DNA of 53,369 nt from Gordonia desulfuricans NBRC 100010 (GTDB taxonomy: Bacteria > Actinomycetota > Actinomycetes > Mycobacteriales > Mycobacteriaceae), in contig NZ_BCNF01000065.1 in the NCBI RefSeq assembly GCF_001485495.1, positions 1 through 53,369 of the forward strand. The letters are read 5' to 3'. The translations under genes were made by a program, and so were the position numbers. Position 1 is the first letter of the stretch; the number at the start of each line of letters is the position of its first letter. The notes below the pieces were generated by a model that was not told where the DNA came from, did no database searches, and was given only the letters and a program-made list of their open reading frames with translations. This document shows, in pieces, positions 17,008 through 28,032 of the stretch.

Positions 17008-19085
17008 GTGAACCCGTCTTCGTCGAGCTCGGGGTGGGCCCGCCCGACCCCGTCGCCGAACCCCCGGCCACAGGCGGCCCCGGCGCCCATCCACCGATTA
17101 CGTTCTCCGGACCCGATTCCTACCCCGACGACGTCCTCGCGCGGTTGCGTGCACAGGCCGGTCCGGTGATCGCCCGCTATCCGCAGTCCCGCTCGGCACT
17201 GCTGCCGCTGCTGCACCTGGTGCAATCGGAGGACGGACTCATCTCCCGCGCCGGAATCGGCTTCTGCGCCGAGGTTCTCGGACTCAGCGACGCACAGGTC
17301 GCCGCCGTCGCCACCTTCTACTCGATGTTCCGGCGCACGCCCACCGGCGAGTACCTGATCGGGGTGTGCACCAACACGCTGTGCGGGATCGTCGGCGGCG
17401 AGGAGATCCTGCGCCGGCTGTGTGATCACCTGGGCGTGGAACCCGGTGGCACCACGTCGGATTCGCGGATCACCGTGGAGGAGATCGAGTGCAACGCGGC
17501 CTGCGATCGCGCGCCGGTGGTGATGATCAACTGGGAGTTCTTCGACACCCAGACCCCCGAGTCGATCGTCGAGATCGCCGAGGATCTGCGTGCCGGGCTG
17601 GTCCGGGCGCCGTCACGCGGGTCGTCGACGCTGTGCGGATTCCGCGACACCGAACGGATCCTGGCCGGGGTGGACGTGGGGGCACGCCCGGCCTCAGATC
17701 CCTCTGCACCGGATTCGTCCGAGGCCACCGCCGAACCCGAACCCGAACCCGCCGAGGTTCCGGTGCTCACCCGGCACTGGGGTGAGCCACAGTCGTGGAC
17801 GCTACCCAACTATCTGCGGCACAACGGCTATCGCGGCCTGCGCACCGCACTCGGGATGGCACCCGACGAGGTGATCGAACTGGTCAAGGCCTCCGGGCTA
17901 CGCGGGCGCGGAGGCGCAGGCTTCCCGGTGGGCATGAAGTGGTCGTTCATCCCCCAGTCCGACGACCCGCACGCGCCGCCGCACTACCTCGTGGTCAACG
18001 CCGACGAATCCGAGCCGGGCACCTGCAAGGACATGCCGCTGATGCTGGCCGACCCGCACTCGCTGGTGGAGGGCGCGATCATCGCCGCCTATGCCATCCG
18101 GGCCCGGCATGCGTTCATCTATCTGCGCGGCGAGGTGGTCGGTGTGCTGCAACGGCTTCGCGCCGCCGTCGACGAGGCCTATGCCGCAGGCTATCTGGGC
18201 GAGAACATCCTCGGTTCCGGGGTCGACGTGGAACTGCTGGTGCACGCCGGGGCCGGTGCCTACATCTGCGGTGAGGAGACGGCACTGCTCGACTCGCTGG
18301 AGGGTCGTCGCGGGCAGCCCCGACTACGACCGCCGTTCCCCGCGGTCGCCGGACTGTATGCCAGTCCGACGGTGGTCAACAACGTCGAGTCCATCGCGAG
18401 TGTGCCGGCGATCCTGCGCAACGGGATCGACTGGTTCCGGGCGATGGGCACCGAGAAGTCGCCGGGCTTCACGCTGTACTCGCTGTCGGGACATGTGCGC
18501 AACCCCGGCCAGTACGAGGCCCCGTTGGGGATCACGTTGCGGGAGTTGCTCACCCGGGCCGGCGGGGTTCGACCGGGGCACACCCTGAAGTTCTGGACCC
18601 CGGGCGGCTCGTCCACCCCGATGTTCACCGCCGGGCACCTCGACGTCCCGCTCGACTACGAGGGGGTGGGTGCGGCCGGTTCGATGCTGGGCACCAAGGC
18701 ATTACAGATCTTCGACGAGACCACCTGCGTGGTGCGGGCAGTACTGCGGTGGACGAGGTTCTACGCCCACGAATCGTGCGGCAAGTGCACGCCCTGCCGC
18801 GAGGGCACCTACTGGCTGGTCCAGCAACTACGCCGGATCGAGTCCGGGCAGCTCACCGAACCGGAGATCGTCGCGGCCCTCGACGTCCTCGCCGACGTGA
18901 CCGACGGGGTCGTCGGGAAGTCGTTCTGCGCACTCGGTGACGGCGCAGGCAGCCCCATCACGTCCTCGCTCGCCCACTTCCGCGACGAGTATCTCGCCCA
19001 CGCGCGCACCGGCCACGGCCCCGGTGGCTGTCCGTTGGATCCAGCCGCGGCCACGGTGTTCGCCGATCACGGAGGTGTCCGATGA
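17004..19085 (+). CDS. nuoEF: NuoE-NuoF fusion, NADH dehydrogenase module (N1a, FMN, N3)
   Basis: One uninterrupted frame of 693 residues encodes both subunits. Residues 1-225 are NuoE, the thioredoxin-like [2Fe-2S] subunit with Cys122, 127, 163 and 167 ([16 protein letters not shown]). A low-complexity linker (about 226-253, ending PEPEPAEVP) leads into NuoF: FMN/NADH-binding [16 protein letters not shown] (298-313), [12 protein letters not shown] and the N3 cluster ESCGKCTPC plus Cys642. Relatives encode NuoE and NuoF as separate overlapping genes. The GTG at 17763 (residue 254), with GAGG just upstream, could still allow separate NuoF translation. No stop codon ends NuoE. The fusion is tied to the rest of nuo by 4-base overlaps. 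Confidence 0.93.
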   Translation: MSEPVFVELGVGPPDPVAEPPATGGPGAHPPITFSGPDSYPDDVLARLRAQAGPVIARYPQSRSALLPLLHLVQSEDGLISRAGIGFCAEVLGLSDAQVAAVATFYSMFRRTPTGEYLIGVCTNTLCGIVGGEEILRRLCDHLGVEPGGTTSDSRITVEEIECNAACDRAPVVMINWEFFDTQTPESIVEIAEDLRAGLVRAPSRGSSTLCGFRDTERILAGVDVGARPASDPSAPDSSEATAEPEPEPAEVPVLTRHWGEPQSWTLPNYLRHNGYRGLRTALGMAPDEVIELVKASGLRGRGGAGFPVGMKWSFIPQSDDPHAPPHYLVVNADESEPGTCKDMPLMLADPHSLVEGAIIAAYAIRARHAFIYLRGEVVGVLQRLRAAVDEAYAAGYLGENILGSGVDVELLVHAGAGAYICGEETALLDSLEGRRGQPRLRPPFPAVAGLYASPTVVNNVESIASVPAILRNGIDWFRAMGTEKSPGFTLYSLSGHVRNPGQYEAPLGITLRELLTRAGGVRPGHTLKFWTPGGSSTPMFTAGHLDVPLDYEGVGAAGSMLGTKALQIFDETTCVVRAVLRWTRFYAHESCGKCTPCREGTYWLVQQLRRIESGQLTEPEIVAALDVLADVTDGVVGKSFCALGDGAGSPITSSLAHFRDEYLAHARTGHGPGGCPLDPAAATVFADHGGVR

Positions 19086-21472
19086 CCGCGTTGTCCGACC
19101 GCCCCACCGGCACCGAACAGGCGAATCCGGTGTCGGCGACCATCGACGGCATCGAGATCCACGTCCGCCCCGGCACCCTGGTGATCCGGGCGGCCGAGCA
19201 GGTGGGCATCACCATCCCCCGCTTCTGCGATCATCCGCTGCTCGCACCGGTCGGTGCGTGCCGGCAGTGCCTCGTCGACGTCGAGGGTCAGCGCAAACCA
19301 CTCGCCTCGTGCACCACCACGGTCACCGAGGGCATGGTGGTGCACACCCAGTTCACCTCCGGCGCCGCGGCCAAGGCGCAGGGCGGGGTGATGGAGCTGC
19401 TGCTGATCAACCATCCCCTCGACTGCCCGATCTGCGACAAGGGCGGCGAGTGCCCGCTGCAGAACCAGGCGATGACCGCCGGTCGCGCCACCTCACGGTT
19501 CACCGGGACCAAACGCACCTACGTCAAGCCGGTGCCGCTGTCCACGGCGATCCTGCTCGATCGTGAACGATGTGTGCTGTGCGCCCGCTGTACCCGCTTC
19601 GCCGATCAGGTGGCCGGTGACCCGCTGATCGATCTCGCCGATCGCGGTGCGCTGCAACAGGTCAGCACCGCCGACGGGACACCGTTCGACTCCTACTTCT
19701 CCGGCAACACCGTGCAGATCTGTCCGGTGGGGGCGCTCACCGGCACCGACTACCGCTTCCGGGCCCGGCCGTTCGATCTGATCTCCACCCCGAGCGCGTG
19801 TGAGCACTGCGCGAGCGGCTGCGCCCAGCGGGTCGACCACCGGCGCGGAACGGTGTTGCGCCGCCTGGCCGCCGACGACCCCGAGGTCAACCAGGAATGG
19901 AACTGCGACAAGGGCCGCTGGGCGTTCGCCTATGCCACCGCCGCGGACCGGCTGACCACCCCGCTGGTCCGTGACGCCCACGGCGAACTCCGCGAGGTGT
20001 CGTGGGCCCATGCACTGCGCGCGGCCGCCGACGGTCTCGCCACCCGCCGCACCGGGGTGCTGACCGGTGGCCGGGTCACCGTCGAGGACGCCTACGGATA
20101 CTCGCGGTATGCGCGAACCGTGTTGCAGACCAACGACATCGACTTCCGAGCCCGCGCCCACAGTGCGGAGGAGAGCGCCTTTCTCGCCGACCGGATCGCC
20201 TCCCGCACCGACGATCTCACCTACGCCCAGCTGGTCGCCGCGCCGACGGTCCTGCTGGTCGGATTCGAACCCGAGGAGGAGTCCCCCATCGTCTTCCTGC
20301 GGTTGCGGCGGGCGGTACGGGAGTCCCGCACCCGGGTGGTCACCATCGCCCCGTGGCGCAGTCCCGGGAACGCGAAGCTGTCGGCGACGCTGCTGCCGAC
20401 CGCCCCCGGCGGCGAGGCAGCACTCCTCGAGAATCCCGACACCGCAGCGCTACTGGATGATCCGGCCTCGGTGATCGTCGTCGGTGAGCGTCTGGCCACC
20501 AGTCCCGGAGGACTGTCGGCGGCGGTGTCGCTCTCGGCGCGCACCGGCGCCCGACTGGTCTGGATTCCCCGGCGGGCCGGGGAACGCGGCGCCCTCGAAG
20601 TGGGTGCGACGCCCGGCCTGCTGCCCGGAGGGCGCCCCGTCTCCGACGACACCGCCCGCACCGAGATGGCGGTGGCCTGGGGGGTGCGGTCCCTACCGAC
20701 CCGCCCCGGCCGCGACACCTCGGACATCCTGGCCGCGGCCGCCGCCGGCGACCTCGACGCGCTGCTCGTCGGCGGGGTCGACCCCGCCGATCTCGCGAAT
20801 CCCGATCTCGCTGTGCGAGCGCTCGACACGGCCTTCGTGGTGAGCCTGGAGATCCGACGTTCGGCGGTCACCGATCGTGCCGACGTGGTGCTCCCGGTGG
20901 CCACCGTCGCCGAGAAGTCCGGCACCTTCCTCGACTGGGAGGGACGGGCCCGCAGTTTCCCGGCCGCGCTGGGTGAGACCGGCCGGATCTCCGACCACCG
21001 GGTCCTCGACGCGCTGGCCGCCCACACCGGTGTCGACCTGGAATGCGATGACGCCGAGGACATCCTGACCCAACTCGGCACCATCGGGCCGTGGAGCGGA
21101 CCCCGGGAGCTCCGCTCGTCCACCCCGGCATCCGGCCCACCCGATGTCGGTGACGGACAGGCGGTCCTGGCGTGCTGGGCCCACCTGCTCGATCACGGCC
21201 GGATGCAGGACGGTGCACCGCATCTCGCCGGCACCGCCCATCCCGCCCGCGCACGGCTGTCGGCGACGACCGCTGCACGCGTGGGCGTGGGCGACGGGGA
21301 CCGCCTCGAGATCCACACGGCCACCGGATCGCTGGTCCTTCCGCTGGCGGTCACCGAGATGGTCGACGACGTGGTGTGGGTGCCCACCAACTCCGCCGGC
21401 GCCCCACTGCCCGCGCTGTTGGGGGCCGGAGCCGGGGACGTCGTCGGACTCCGACCGGGAGGTGACCGATGA
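19082..21472 (+). CDS. nuoG: NADH-quinone oxidoreductase subunit G
   Basis: The 796-residue subunit carries an N-terminal [2Fe-2S] ferredoxin domain ([20 protein letters not shown]), the His/Cys-ligated N5 cluster ([14 protein letters not shown]), the N4 cluster ([14 protein letters not shown]) and a further cluster motif CEHCASGC...NCDKG, the N7 type. A degenerate molybdopterin-oxidoreductase domain follows. It relays electrons from NuoEF to NuoB/NuoI. ATGA overlap with nuoEF. Confidence 0.96.
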   Translation: MTALSDRPTGTEQANPVSATIDGIEIHVRPGTLVIRAAEQVGITIPRFCDHPLLAPVGACRQCLVDVEGQRKPLASCTTTVTEGMVVHTQFTSGAAAKAQGGVMELLLINHPLDCPICDKGGECPLQNQAMTAGRATSRFTGTKRTYVKPVPLSTAILLDRERCVLCARCTRFADQVAGDPLIDLADRGALQQVSTADGTPFDSYFSGNTVQICPVGALTGTDYRFRARPFDLISTPSACEHCASGCAQRVDHRRGTVLRRLAADDPEVNQEWNCDKGRWAFAYATAADRLTTPLVRDAHGELREVSWAHALRAAADGLATRRTGVLTGGRVTVEDAYGYSRYARTVLQTNDIDFRARAHSAEESAFLADRIASRTDDLTYAQLVAAPTVLLVGFEPEEESPIVFLRLRRAVRESRTRVVTIAPWRSPGNAKLSATLLPTAPGGEAALLENPDTAALLDDPASVIVVGERLATSPGGLSAAVSLSARTGARLVWIPRRAGERGALEVGATPGLLPGGRPVSDDTARTEMAVAWGVRSLPTRPGRDTSDILAAAAAGDLDALLVGGVDPADLANPDLAVRALDTAFVVSLEIRRSAVTDRADVVLPVATVAEKSGTFLDWEGRARSFPAALGETGRISDHRVLDALAAHTGVDLECDDAEDILTQLGTIGPWSGPRELRSSTPASGPPDVGDGQAVLACWAHLLDHGRMQDGAPHLAGTAHPARARLSATTAARVGVGDGDRLEIHTATGSLVLPLAVTEMVDDVVWVPTNSAGAPLPALLGAGAGDVVGLRPGGDR

Positions 21473-22803
21473 CCACCTCGTTCTCCGCTGCCACCGAGTA
21501 CCCGACACTCACCGACTTCGGGCACGATCCGTGGTGGCTGGTGATCGTCAAGGCGGTGGCGGTGTTCGCCTTCCTCATCGTCAACCCGCTGGTCGCGATC
21601 CTCGCCGAACGAAAGATCATGGCGCGCATGCAGAACCGGATCGGACCCAATCGGGTGGGTCCACGCGGACTGTTGCAGAGCCTGGCCGACGGCGTGAAAC
21701 TGGCCCTCAAGGAGGGGATCACCCCGAGCGGCGTCGACAAGGTGATCTACCTGCTCGCCCCGATCATCGCGGTGGTGCCGGCGGTCATCGCGTTCGCGGT
21801 GATCCCGTTCGGCCCGATGGTGTCGGTGTTCGGTCACCACACGCCGCTGCAACTCACCGATCTGCCGGTGGCCGTGCTGTTCATCCTCGCGATGGCCTCG
21901 GTCGGGGTGTACGGGATCGTCCTGGCCGGATGGTCGTCGGCGTCGACCTATCCGCTGCTCGGCGGGCTGCGGTCCACCGCGCAGGTGATCTCCTATGAGA
22001 TCGCGATGGGGCTGACCTTTGCCGCGGTCTTCCTCGACGCCACCACCATGTCGACGTCGGGAATCGTGGCCGGCCAGCACAATTACTGGTACGCCCTGGT
22101 CCTGCTGCCGTCGTTCGTGATCTATGCGGTGTCGATGGTCGGTGAGACCAACCGCGCCCCGTTCGATCTGCCCGAGGCCGAGGGCGAACTCGTCGGCGGC
22201 TTCCACACCGAGTACTCGTCACTCAAGTTCGCCATGTTCATGCTCGCCGAATACATCAACATGGTCACCGTGTCGGCGCTGGCCACCACCCTGTTCCTGG
22301 GCGGCTGGCAGGCCCCGTGGCCGCTGTCGCTGATCGACGGCGCCAACTCCGGATGGTGGCCGATCCTGTGGTTCACCATCAAGGTCTGGGTGTTCCTGTT
22401 CGTGTTCATCTGGCTGCGCACCAGCCTGCCGCGACTGCGCTACGACCAGTTCATGAATCTGGGCTGGAAGGTACTGATCCCGGTGTCGCTCATGTGGGTG
22501 ATGGTGGTGGCGCTGATCCGGGTGTGCATCCCCGGAGCCGACAACACGGTGCCGCGGGCGCTGGTGTCGGCGGCCGCCGGACTCGTCGTCACCGTCGGCC
22601 TGCTGCTGATCATCCGTCGGGTGATGCGCCCCCGCCGTCCCGCAGCTCCCCCGGCTGCAACCGCCGGTGCGACAACCGCATCCGGTCCGCCTGCCTTCGA
22701 TGCCTTCGCCGGTGGCTTCCCGGTACCCCCGCTCCCCGGCCAGTCCCTACCCGGCCACACACCGGGTCCCACGCCGACCGCAAAGGAGACCTCCGATGCC
22801 TGA
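21469..22803 (+). CDS. nuoH: NADH-quinone oxidoreductase subunit H
   Basis: The 444-residue membrane subunit has eight or so hydrophobic helices and the conserved [19 protein letters not shown] loop and [17 protein letters not shown] motif that join the quinone cavity to the proton channels. The C-terminal tail (about residues 385-444) is a Pro/Ala/Gly-rich cytoplasmic extension not found in E. coli NuoH. Its end overlaps nuoI by 8 bases. Confidence 0.97.
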   Translation: MTTSFSAATEYPTLTDFGHDPWWLVIVKAVAVFAFLIVNPLVAILAERKIMARMQNRIGPNRVGPRGLLQSLADGVKLALKEGITPSGVDKVIYLLAPIIAVVPAVIAFAVIPFGPMVSVFGHHTPLQLTDLPVAVLFILAMASVGVYGIVLAGWSSASTYPLLGGLRSTAQVISYEIAMGLTFAAVFLDATTMSTSGIVAGQHNYWYALVLLPSFVIYAVSMVGETNRAPFDLPEAEGELVGGFHTEYSSLKFAMFMLAEYINMVTVSALATTLFLGGWQAPWPLSLIDGANSGWWPILWFTIKVWVFLFVFIWLRTSLPRLRYDQFMNLGWKVLIPVSLMWVMVVALIRVCIPGADNTVPRALVSAAAGLVVTVGLLLIIRRVMRPRRPAAPPAATAGATTASGPPAFDAFAGGFPVPPLPGQSLPGHTPGPTPTAKETSDA

Positions 22804-23449
22804 CACCTCGCGTACAGAATCGGCCGGCGCCGCACCGCCCCCCACCGACGCACCCCGGCCGGGGACCACCCGCACCGATGCACCCCGGCAGGATCCGTTC
22901 GGCCCGGTCGGCGGTCTGCGCCGCACCTTCGAGGCGATGTTCGGCCCCACCGTCACCGAACAGTATCCGGAACAGAAACGGCCCCCGGCACCGCGCTATC
23001 ACGGTCGGCACCAGCTCAATCGGCATCCCGACGGGCTGGAGAAATGTGTCGGGTGCGAACTGTGTGCGTGGGCGTGCCCCGCCGACGCGATCTTCGTCGA
23101 GGGCGCCGACAACACCGACGCCCAACGCTTCTCGCCCGGGGAACGCTACGGCCGGGTGTACCAGATCAACTACCTGCGGTGTATCGGCTGCGGGTTGTGC
23201 ATCGAGGCGTGCCCCACCCGGGCGCTGACCATGACCGGCGACTACGAACTCACCGACGACAACCGCGCCGACCTGATCTACGAGAAGAACCAGCTGCTCG
23301 CACCGCTCCCGCCGGACACCGAACCGACGCCCCATGATGTGACCGCGCAGGTCGCCGCCGGCACCGCCCCCACCGAATCCGACTACTACCGTGGCCGGGT
23401 CGGCGCGGACGGCATGGTGCACGACACCACCGGGACGGTCTCGGCATGA
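22796..23449 (+). CDS. nuoI: NADH-quinone oxidoreductase subunit I
   Basis: The 217-residue ferredoxin-like subunit has two [4Fe-4S] motifs, [12 protein letters not shown] and [12 protein letters not shown] (clusters N6a and N6b). An unusual Pro/Thr-rich stretch of about 40 residues precedes the core, and an acidic tail follows. The start at ATG 22796 has AAAGGAG about 8 bases upstream and lies inside the end of nuoH. Confidence 0.96.
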   Translation: MPDTSRTESAGAAPPPTDAPRPGTTRTDAPRQDPFGPVGGLRRTFEAMFGPTVTEQYPEQKRPPAPRYHGRHQLNRHPDGLEKCVGCELCAWACPADAIFVEGADNTDAQRFSPGERYGRVYQINYLRCIGCGLCIEACPTRALTMTGDYELTDDNRADLIYEKNQLLAPLPPDTEPTPHDVTAQVAAGTAPTESDYYRGRVGADGMVHDTTGTVSA

Positions 23450-24207
23450 CCGGGGAGGGCGTCCTGTTCTGGATCGTCGCGGTGATCGCCGTGGCCGGCG
23501 CCCTCGGTGTGGTGTTCGCGGCCAAGGCGGTGTACTCGGCGATGTTCCTGGCCACGACGATGATCGTGCTCGCCGTCGCCTATGTGGCCCAGGGCGCGCT
23601 GTTCCTGGGTGTGGTGCAGGTGGTGGTCTACACCGGTGCGGTGATGATGCTGTTCCTGTTCGTGCTCATGCTGATCGGCGTCGACTCGTCGGATTCGCTG
23701 GTGGAAACCCTTCGGGGCCAGCGTATCGCCGCAGTGATCATCGGGATCGGCTTCGGCGCCCTGCTGTGCGGCGGGATCGGTACCGCCGCGGTTGCCGCGA
23801 CCACCTCCCCCACCACCGGGGTACCGACGGCCACCCAGGGCAACATCGAGGCGATCGCCGAACTCATCTTCGTCCGGTACCTGTGGGCATTCGAGCTGAC
23901 CGGGGCGCTGCTGATCACCGCCACCCTCGGCGCGATGGTCCTCACCCATCGGGAACGCTTCGGCCCCAAACGGTCTCAACGGGAACTGTCGATCGAGCGG
24001 GTGCGCCGCGGAACCGGCATCACCCCGCTGCCGAGCCCGGGTGTGTTCGCCCGGCACAACGCCGTCGACGTGCCGGCGCTGCTGCCCGACGGCCATCCCA
24101 CCGATCTGTCGGTGTCGGCGATCCTGCGTTCGCGAGAACCCGATGCCCCCTCGGCTCCCGCCCCGGCCGATCCCCTACCGGCGCCGCGGACGGAGGACCG
24201 GCGATGA
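23446..24207 (+). CDS. nuoJ: NADH-quinone oxidoreductase subunit J
   Basis: The 253-residue membrane subunit has five hydrophobic helices (residues 1-175), including the [19 protein letters not shown] segment with the pi-bulge region typical of NuoJ. A hydrophilic tail of about 80 residues extends beyond the last helix. It overlaps nuoI and nuoK by 4 bases each. Confidence 0.96.
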   Translation: MTGEGVLFWIVAVIAVAGALGVVFAAKAVYSAMFLATTMIVLAVAYVAQGALFLGVVQVVVYTGAVMMLFLFVLMLIGVDSSDSLVETLRGQRIAAVIIGIGFGALLCGGIGTAAVAATTSPTTGVPTATQGNIEAIAELIFVRYLWAFELTGALLITATLGAMVLTHRERFGPKRSQRELSIERVRRGTGITPLPSPGVFARHNAVDVPALLPDGHPTDLSVSAILRSREPDAPSAPAPADPLPAPRTEDRR

Positions 24208-24518
24208 ACCCCGACAACTATCTGTATCTCGCGGCGGTGCTGTTCGCGATCGGCGCCGCCGGAGTCCTGCTGCGGCGCAGCGCGATCGTGGTGTTCATGT
24301 GTATCGAGCTGATGCTCAACGCGGCGAACCTCTCGTTCGTGTCGTTCGCCCGCAAGCAGAGTTCTGGTGGCATACCGAATCTCGACGGTCAGGTGATCGC
24401 CTTCTTCACCATGGTGGTCGCCGCGGCCGAGGTGGTGGTGGGTCTGGCCATCATCATGATGATCTTCCGGTCCCGGCGGAGTGCTTCCGTCGACGACGCG
24501 GCGCTGCTGAGGCGATAG
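24204..24518 (+). CDS. nuoK: NADH-quinone oxidoreductase subunit K
   Basis: The 104-residue protein has three hydrophobic helices. The two conserved membrane glutamates of this MrpC-like subunit are visible in [15 protein letters not shown] and [17 protein letters not shown] 24204 overlaps the nuoJ stop, which sets the start. Confidence 0.97.
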   Translation: MNPDNYLYLAAVLFAIGAAGVLLRRSAIVVFMCIELMLNAANLSFVSFARKQSSGGIPNLDGQVIAFFTMVVAAAEVVVGLAIIMMIFRSRRSASVDDAALLRR

Positions 24519-24531
24519 CGGAAGGGGCGGC

Positions 24532-26448
24532 ATGAGTACCGAAACGTCCGGGAACATCCTGTGGTTGGTGCCGCTGCTGCCGCTTGCCGGGGCGCTGGTG
24601 CTGCTGGTGTCCGGGCGCCGCACCGACCGCTGGGGCCATCTGCTCGCCTGCGTCCTGGCGGTCGCGTCGTTCGTGGTGGGACTGGCCCTGTTCATCGGGA
24701 TGCTCGGGCGCCCCACCGCCGACCGTGCCGTCCACACGGTGGCCTACACCTGGCTCGACGTCGCCCCGGCCGGCGGGTCGAGTGGGCTGTCGGTGGACAT
24801 GGGGCTCTACCTCGATCAGCTGTCGATGTGTTTCGTCCTGCTGATCACCGGCGTCGGCAGCCTGATCCACATCTACTCGGTCGGCTACATGGCCCATGAT
24901 CCCGACCGCCGCCGATTCTTCGCCTACCTCAACCTGTTCCTGGGCGCCATGCTGGTGCTGGTCCTCGCCGACACCTACCTCGGGCTCTATCTCGGCTGGG
25001 AGGGTGTGGGTCTCGCCTCCTATCTGCTGATCGGGTTCTGGCAGCAACGGCCCGCGGCGGCGACCGCCGCCAAGAAGGCGTTCGTGGTCAACCGCGTCGG
25101 CGACACCGGCCTGGCGGTCGCCCTGATGGTCATGTTCGCCACCTACGGGTCGGTCTCGTTCCAGACGGTGTTCGCCGGTGCCGAATCCACCGGCCGCGCA
25201 ACGCTCACCGCGATCGGACTGTTGCTGCTGCTGGCGGCGTGCGGAAAGTCCGCCCAGGTGCCGCTGCAGTCGTGGCTCGGGGATGCGATGGAGGGCCCCA
25301 CCCCGGTGTCGGCGCTGATCCACGCCGCCACCATGGTGACCGCCGGGGTGTATCTCATCGCCCGCTCCAATCCGATCTTCGATCTCGCCCCCGACGCCCG
25401 GCTGGCGGTGTGCGTGGTGGGTGCGGTCACCCTGCTGTTCGGTGCCGTGATCGGTTGCGCCAAGGACGACATCAAGAAGGCGCTCGCCGCGTCGACGATG
25501 AGTCAGATCGGCTACATGGTGCTGGCCGCCGGGCTCGGTCCGGCCGGGTACGCCTTCGCAATCATGCATCTGCTCACCCACGGATTCTTCAAGGCCGGGC
25601 TGTTCCTCGGTGCCGGGTCGGTGATGCATGCGATGGACGACGAGACCGACATGCGGCGCCTCGGCGGATTGCGGTCGGTCATGCCGATCACCTTCGTCAC
25701 CTTCGGGATCGGCTATCTGGCCCTGATCGGGGTGCCGCCGTTCGCCGGGTTCTTCTCCAAGGATCTGATCATCGAGGCGGCATTCGGTTCCGGCGGGGCA
25801 CGCGGTGTGATCTTCGGTTGTGCCGCACTTCTCGGCGCCGGGATCACCGCGTTCTACATGACCCGGATGATGCTGATGACGTTCTTCGGGGAGCGCCGCT
25901 GGGCACCGGATGCGCACCCGCACGAGTCGTCGCCGGTGATGACCGGCCCGATGATCCTGATCGCCGTCGGCTCGGCGATATCGGGAGCGTTGCTGGTGGC
26001 CGGGGACTCGCTGGTGAACTGGCTGACACCGGTTGTCGGCGAGCACCATTCGGAGTTGCCGATGCCGACCTGGGTGCTCACCGTGATCATCCTGGCGGTG
26101 GTGGCGGTGGGCTTCGCCGCCGGATATGCGGTGTACGCGCGCCGCCCGATCCCGGTGACCGCCCCCGAGGAGGTGAACGCACTGACCCGCGCGGCCCGCC
26201 GCGACCTGTACGGGGATGCGTTCAACGAGAAGGTCCTGATGGTGCCCGGGCAGGCCCTCACCCGGTCTCTGGTGGGCGTGGAGGCCGGTGCCGTCGACGG
26301 CGCCGGTCAGGGGGTGGGTGCGCTGGTCACCGCGTCGTCGAATCGAATCCGGGTCTGGCAGAGCGGATATGTGCGCTCGTATGCGTTGTCGATGCTCGCC
26401 GGGGCCACCGTGGTGGTGGCCGCGCTGATGCTGGTGAGGGGGTTGTAG
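24532..26448 (+). CDS. nuoL: NADH-quinone oxidoreductase subunit L
   Basis: The 638-residue antiporter-like subunit pumps protons at the far end of the membrane arm. Key elements are [17 protein letters not shown] (transmembrane Glu), [10 protein letters not shown], and [26 protein letters not shown]. The lateral-helix region occupies the C-terminus. The spacing of 13 bases after nuoK includes GGAAGGGG. Confidence 0.97.
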   Translation: MSTETSGNILWLVPLLPLAGALVLLVSGRRTDRWGHLLACVLAVASFVVGLALFIGMLGRPTADRAVHTVAYTWLDVAPAGGSSGLSVDMGLYLDQLSMCFVLLITGVGSLIHIYSVGYMAHDPDRRRFFAYLNLFLGAMLVLVLADTYLGLYLGWEGVGLASYLLIGFWQQRPAAATAAKKAFVVNRVGDTGLAVALMVMFATYGSVSFQTVFAGAESTGRATLTAIGLLLLLAACGKSAQVPLQSWLGDAMEGPTPVSALIHAATMVTAGVYLIARSNPIFDLAPDARLAVCVVGAVTLLFGAVIGCAKDDIKKALAASTMSQIGYMVLAAGLGPAGYAFAIMHLLTHGFFKAGLFLGAGSVMHAMDDETDMRRLGGLRSVMPITFVTFGIGYLALIGVPPFAGFFSKDLIIEAAFGSGGARGVIFGCAALLGAGITAFYMTRMMLMTFFGERRWAPDAHPHESSPVMTGPMILIAVGSAISGALLVAGDSLVNWLTPVVGEHHSELPMPTWVLTVIILAVVAVGFAAGYAVYARRPIPVTAPEEVNALTRAARRDLYGDAFNEKVLMVPGQALTRSLVGVEAGAVDGAGQGVGALVTASSNRIRVWQSGYVRSYALSMLAGATVVVAALMLVRGL

Positions 26449-26451
26449 GCG

Positions 26452-28032
26452 ATGAGCTGGTTGACCATCCTGTGGCTGGTGCCGGCCGTGACCGCGGTGG
26501 GGGTGCTCGCCGTGCCCGCCTCCCGGGCCGACGTGGCGAAGTGGATCGGGCTCGGCGGATCGCTGGTGACCCTCGCCCTCTCGATCGGCCTGGCCGTCGG
26601 ATTCGATCCGAATGGCGCTCGCTACCAGTTCATCTCCGATGTGGAGTGGATTCCGTCGTTCGGTGCGCGCTACCAGCTGGGTCTCGACGGTATCGGCCTG
26701 GTCCTCGTGCTGCTCACCACCGTTCTGCTGCCGCTGCTGATCCTGGCCGGGTGGCCGGATGCCGACCACACGGGCTCGCTGGATCATGCGGGCGGGCGCC
26801 GCCAGAAGGGCCCGCATGTCTACATCGCGTTGATGCTGTCGGTGGAGGCGATGGTGGTGATGAGCTTCGTCGCCACCGACGTCCTGCTGTTCTATCTCGT
26901 GTTCGAGGCCATGCTCATCCCGATGTACTTCCTGATCGGCGGGTTCGGGAGCGGCCCGGCGCGCTCGGCGGCCGCGGTGAAGTTCCTGCTGTACAACCTG
27001 TTCGGCGGTCTGCTGATGCTCGCGGCGGTGATCGGACTCTACGTGGTGACCGCGAATGCGTCGATCGGCGAGGACGGGCACGGGACCTTCGGGTTGCCGG
27101 CCATCGCCGACGCCGTCGCCGACGGTCGGCTGCACTCCGATTCCGGTGTGATGATGCTGCTGTTCGGCGGGTTCATGATCGCCTTCGCGATCAAGGCGCC
27201 GTTGTGGCCGTTCCATTCGTGGCTGCCCGACTCCGCGGTGGCCGCCACCCCGGCGTCGGCGGTGCTGATGATGGCGGTGGTCGACAAGGTGGGCACCTTC
27301 GCGATGCTGCGGTTCTGTCTGTTGCTGTTCCCCGAGGCATCCAAGACCTTTGCGCCGCTGATCATCACCCTCGCGGTGATCGGCATCGTCTACGGCGCGA
27401 TCCTCACCATCGGGCAGACCGATGTGATGCGGCTGATCGCCTACACCTCGATCTCGCACTTCGGGTTCATCATCGTCGGGATCTTCGCGCTCACCCCGCA
27501 GAGCCAGGGCGGGGCCACGCTCTACATGGTCAATCACGGAATCTCCACCGCCGCACTGTTCCTGATCGCGGGGTTCCTGGTGTCGCGGCGCGGCAGCCGG
27601 ATAATCGCCGACTACGGCGGAGTGCAGAAGGTGGCACCGGTCCTCGCCGGCACCTTCCTGGTGGCCGGACTGGCGACGCTGTCCCTGCCCGGCCTGGCCC
27701 CGTTCGTCAGTGAGTTCCTGGTGCTGGTGGGTACGTTCACGCGGTATCCGATGGCGGCGGTGGCGGCGACGAGCGCGCTGGTGCTGTCGGCGATCTACAT
27801 CCTGTGGCTGTATCAGCGGATGATGGGTGGGCCGGTCCGGCCGGTCGAGGGACCGGGCGCGGCGCGGGCGGCCATGCCGGATCTGCGGCTGCGTGAGCGG
27901 GTGGTGGTGGCACCGCTCCTCGTCCTCCTGCTGGTCCTCGGCTTCTATCCGCAGCCGCTGCTCGACCTGATCGATCCCGTCGTCGATCACACGATCTCGA
28001 CGGTGCAGCCCGAGTCCGGAGGTGCGCGATGA
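26452..28032 (+). CDS. nuoM: NADH-quinone oxidoreductase subunit M
   Basis: The 526-residue antiporter-like subunit has about 14 hydrophobic helices. The conserved transmembrane Glu lies in LFYLVFEAMLIPMYFLIG and the channel Lys in FAIKAPLWPFHSWLPD. It starts 3 bases after the nuoL stop and overlaps nuoN by 4 bases. Confidence 0.97.
   Translation: MSWLTILWLVPAVTAVGVLAVPASRADVAKWIGLGGSLVTLALSIGLAVGFDPNGARYQFISDVEWIPSFGARYQLGLDGIGLVLVLLTTVLLPLLILAGWPDADHTGSLDHAGGRRQKGPHVYIALMLSVEAMVVMSFVATDVLLFYLVFEAMLIPMYFLIGGFGSGPARSAAAVKFLLYNLFGGLLMLAAVIGLYVVTANASIGEDGHGTFGLPAIADAVADGRLHSDSGVMMLLFGGFMIAFAIKAPLWPFHSWLPDSAVAATPASAVLMMAVVDKVGTFAMLRFCLLLFPEASKTFAPLIITLAVIGIVYGAILTIGQTDVMRLIAYTSISHFGFIIVGIFALTPQSQGGATLYMVNHGISTAALFLIAGFLVSRRGSRIIADYGGVQKVAPVLAGTFLVAGLATLSLPGLAPFVSEFLVLVGTFTRYPMAAVAATSALVLSAIYILWLYQRMMGGPVRPVEGPGAARAAMPDLRLRERVVVAPLLVLLLVLGFYPQPLLDLIDPVVDHTISTVQPESGGAR

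Noticed and set aside
24454-27990. A minus-strand open frame of nearly 1,180 codons across nuoK, nuoL and nuoM
   Set aside because: It is exactly antisense to well-supported nuo genes and reads as His/Arg/Gln/Gly-rich low-complexity sequence, the usual artefact of GC-rich codon bias.
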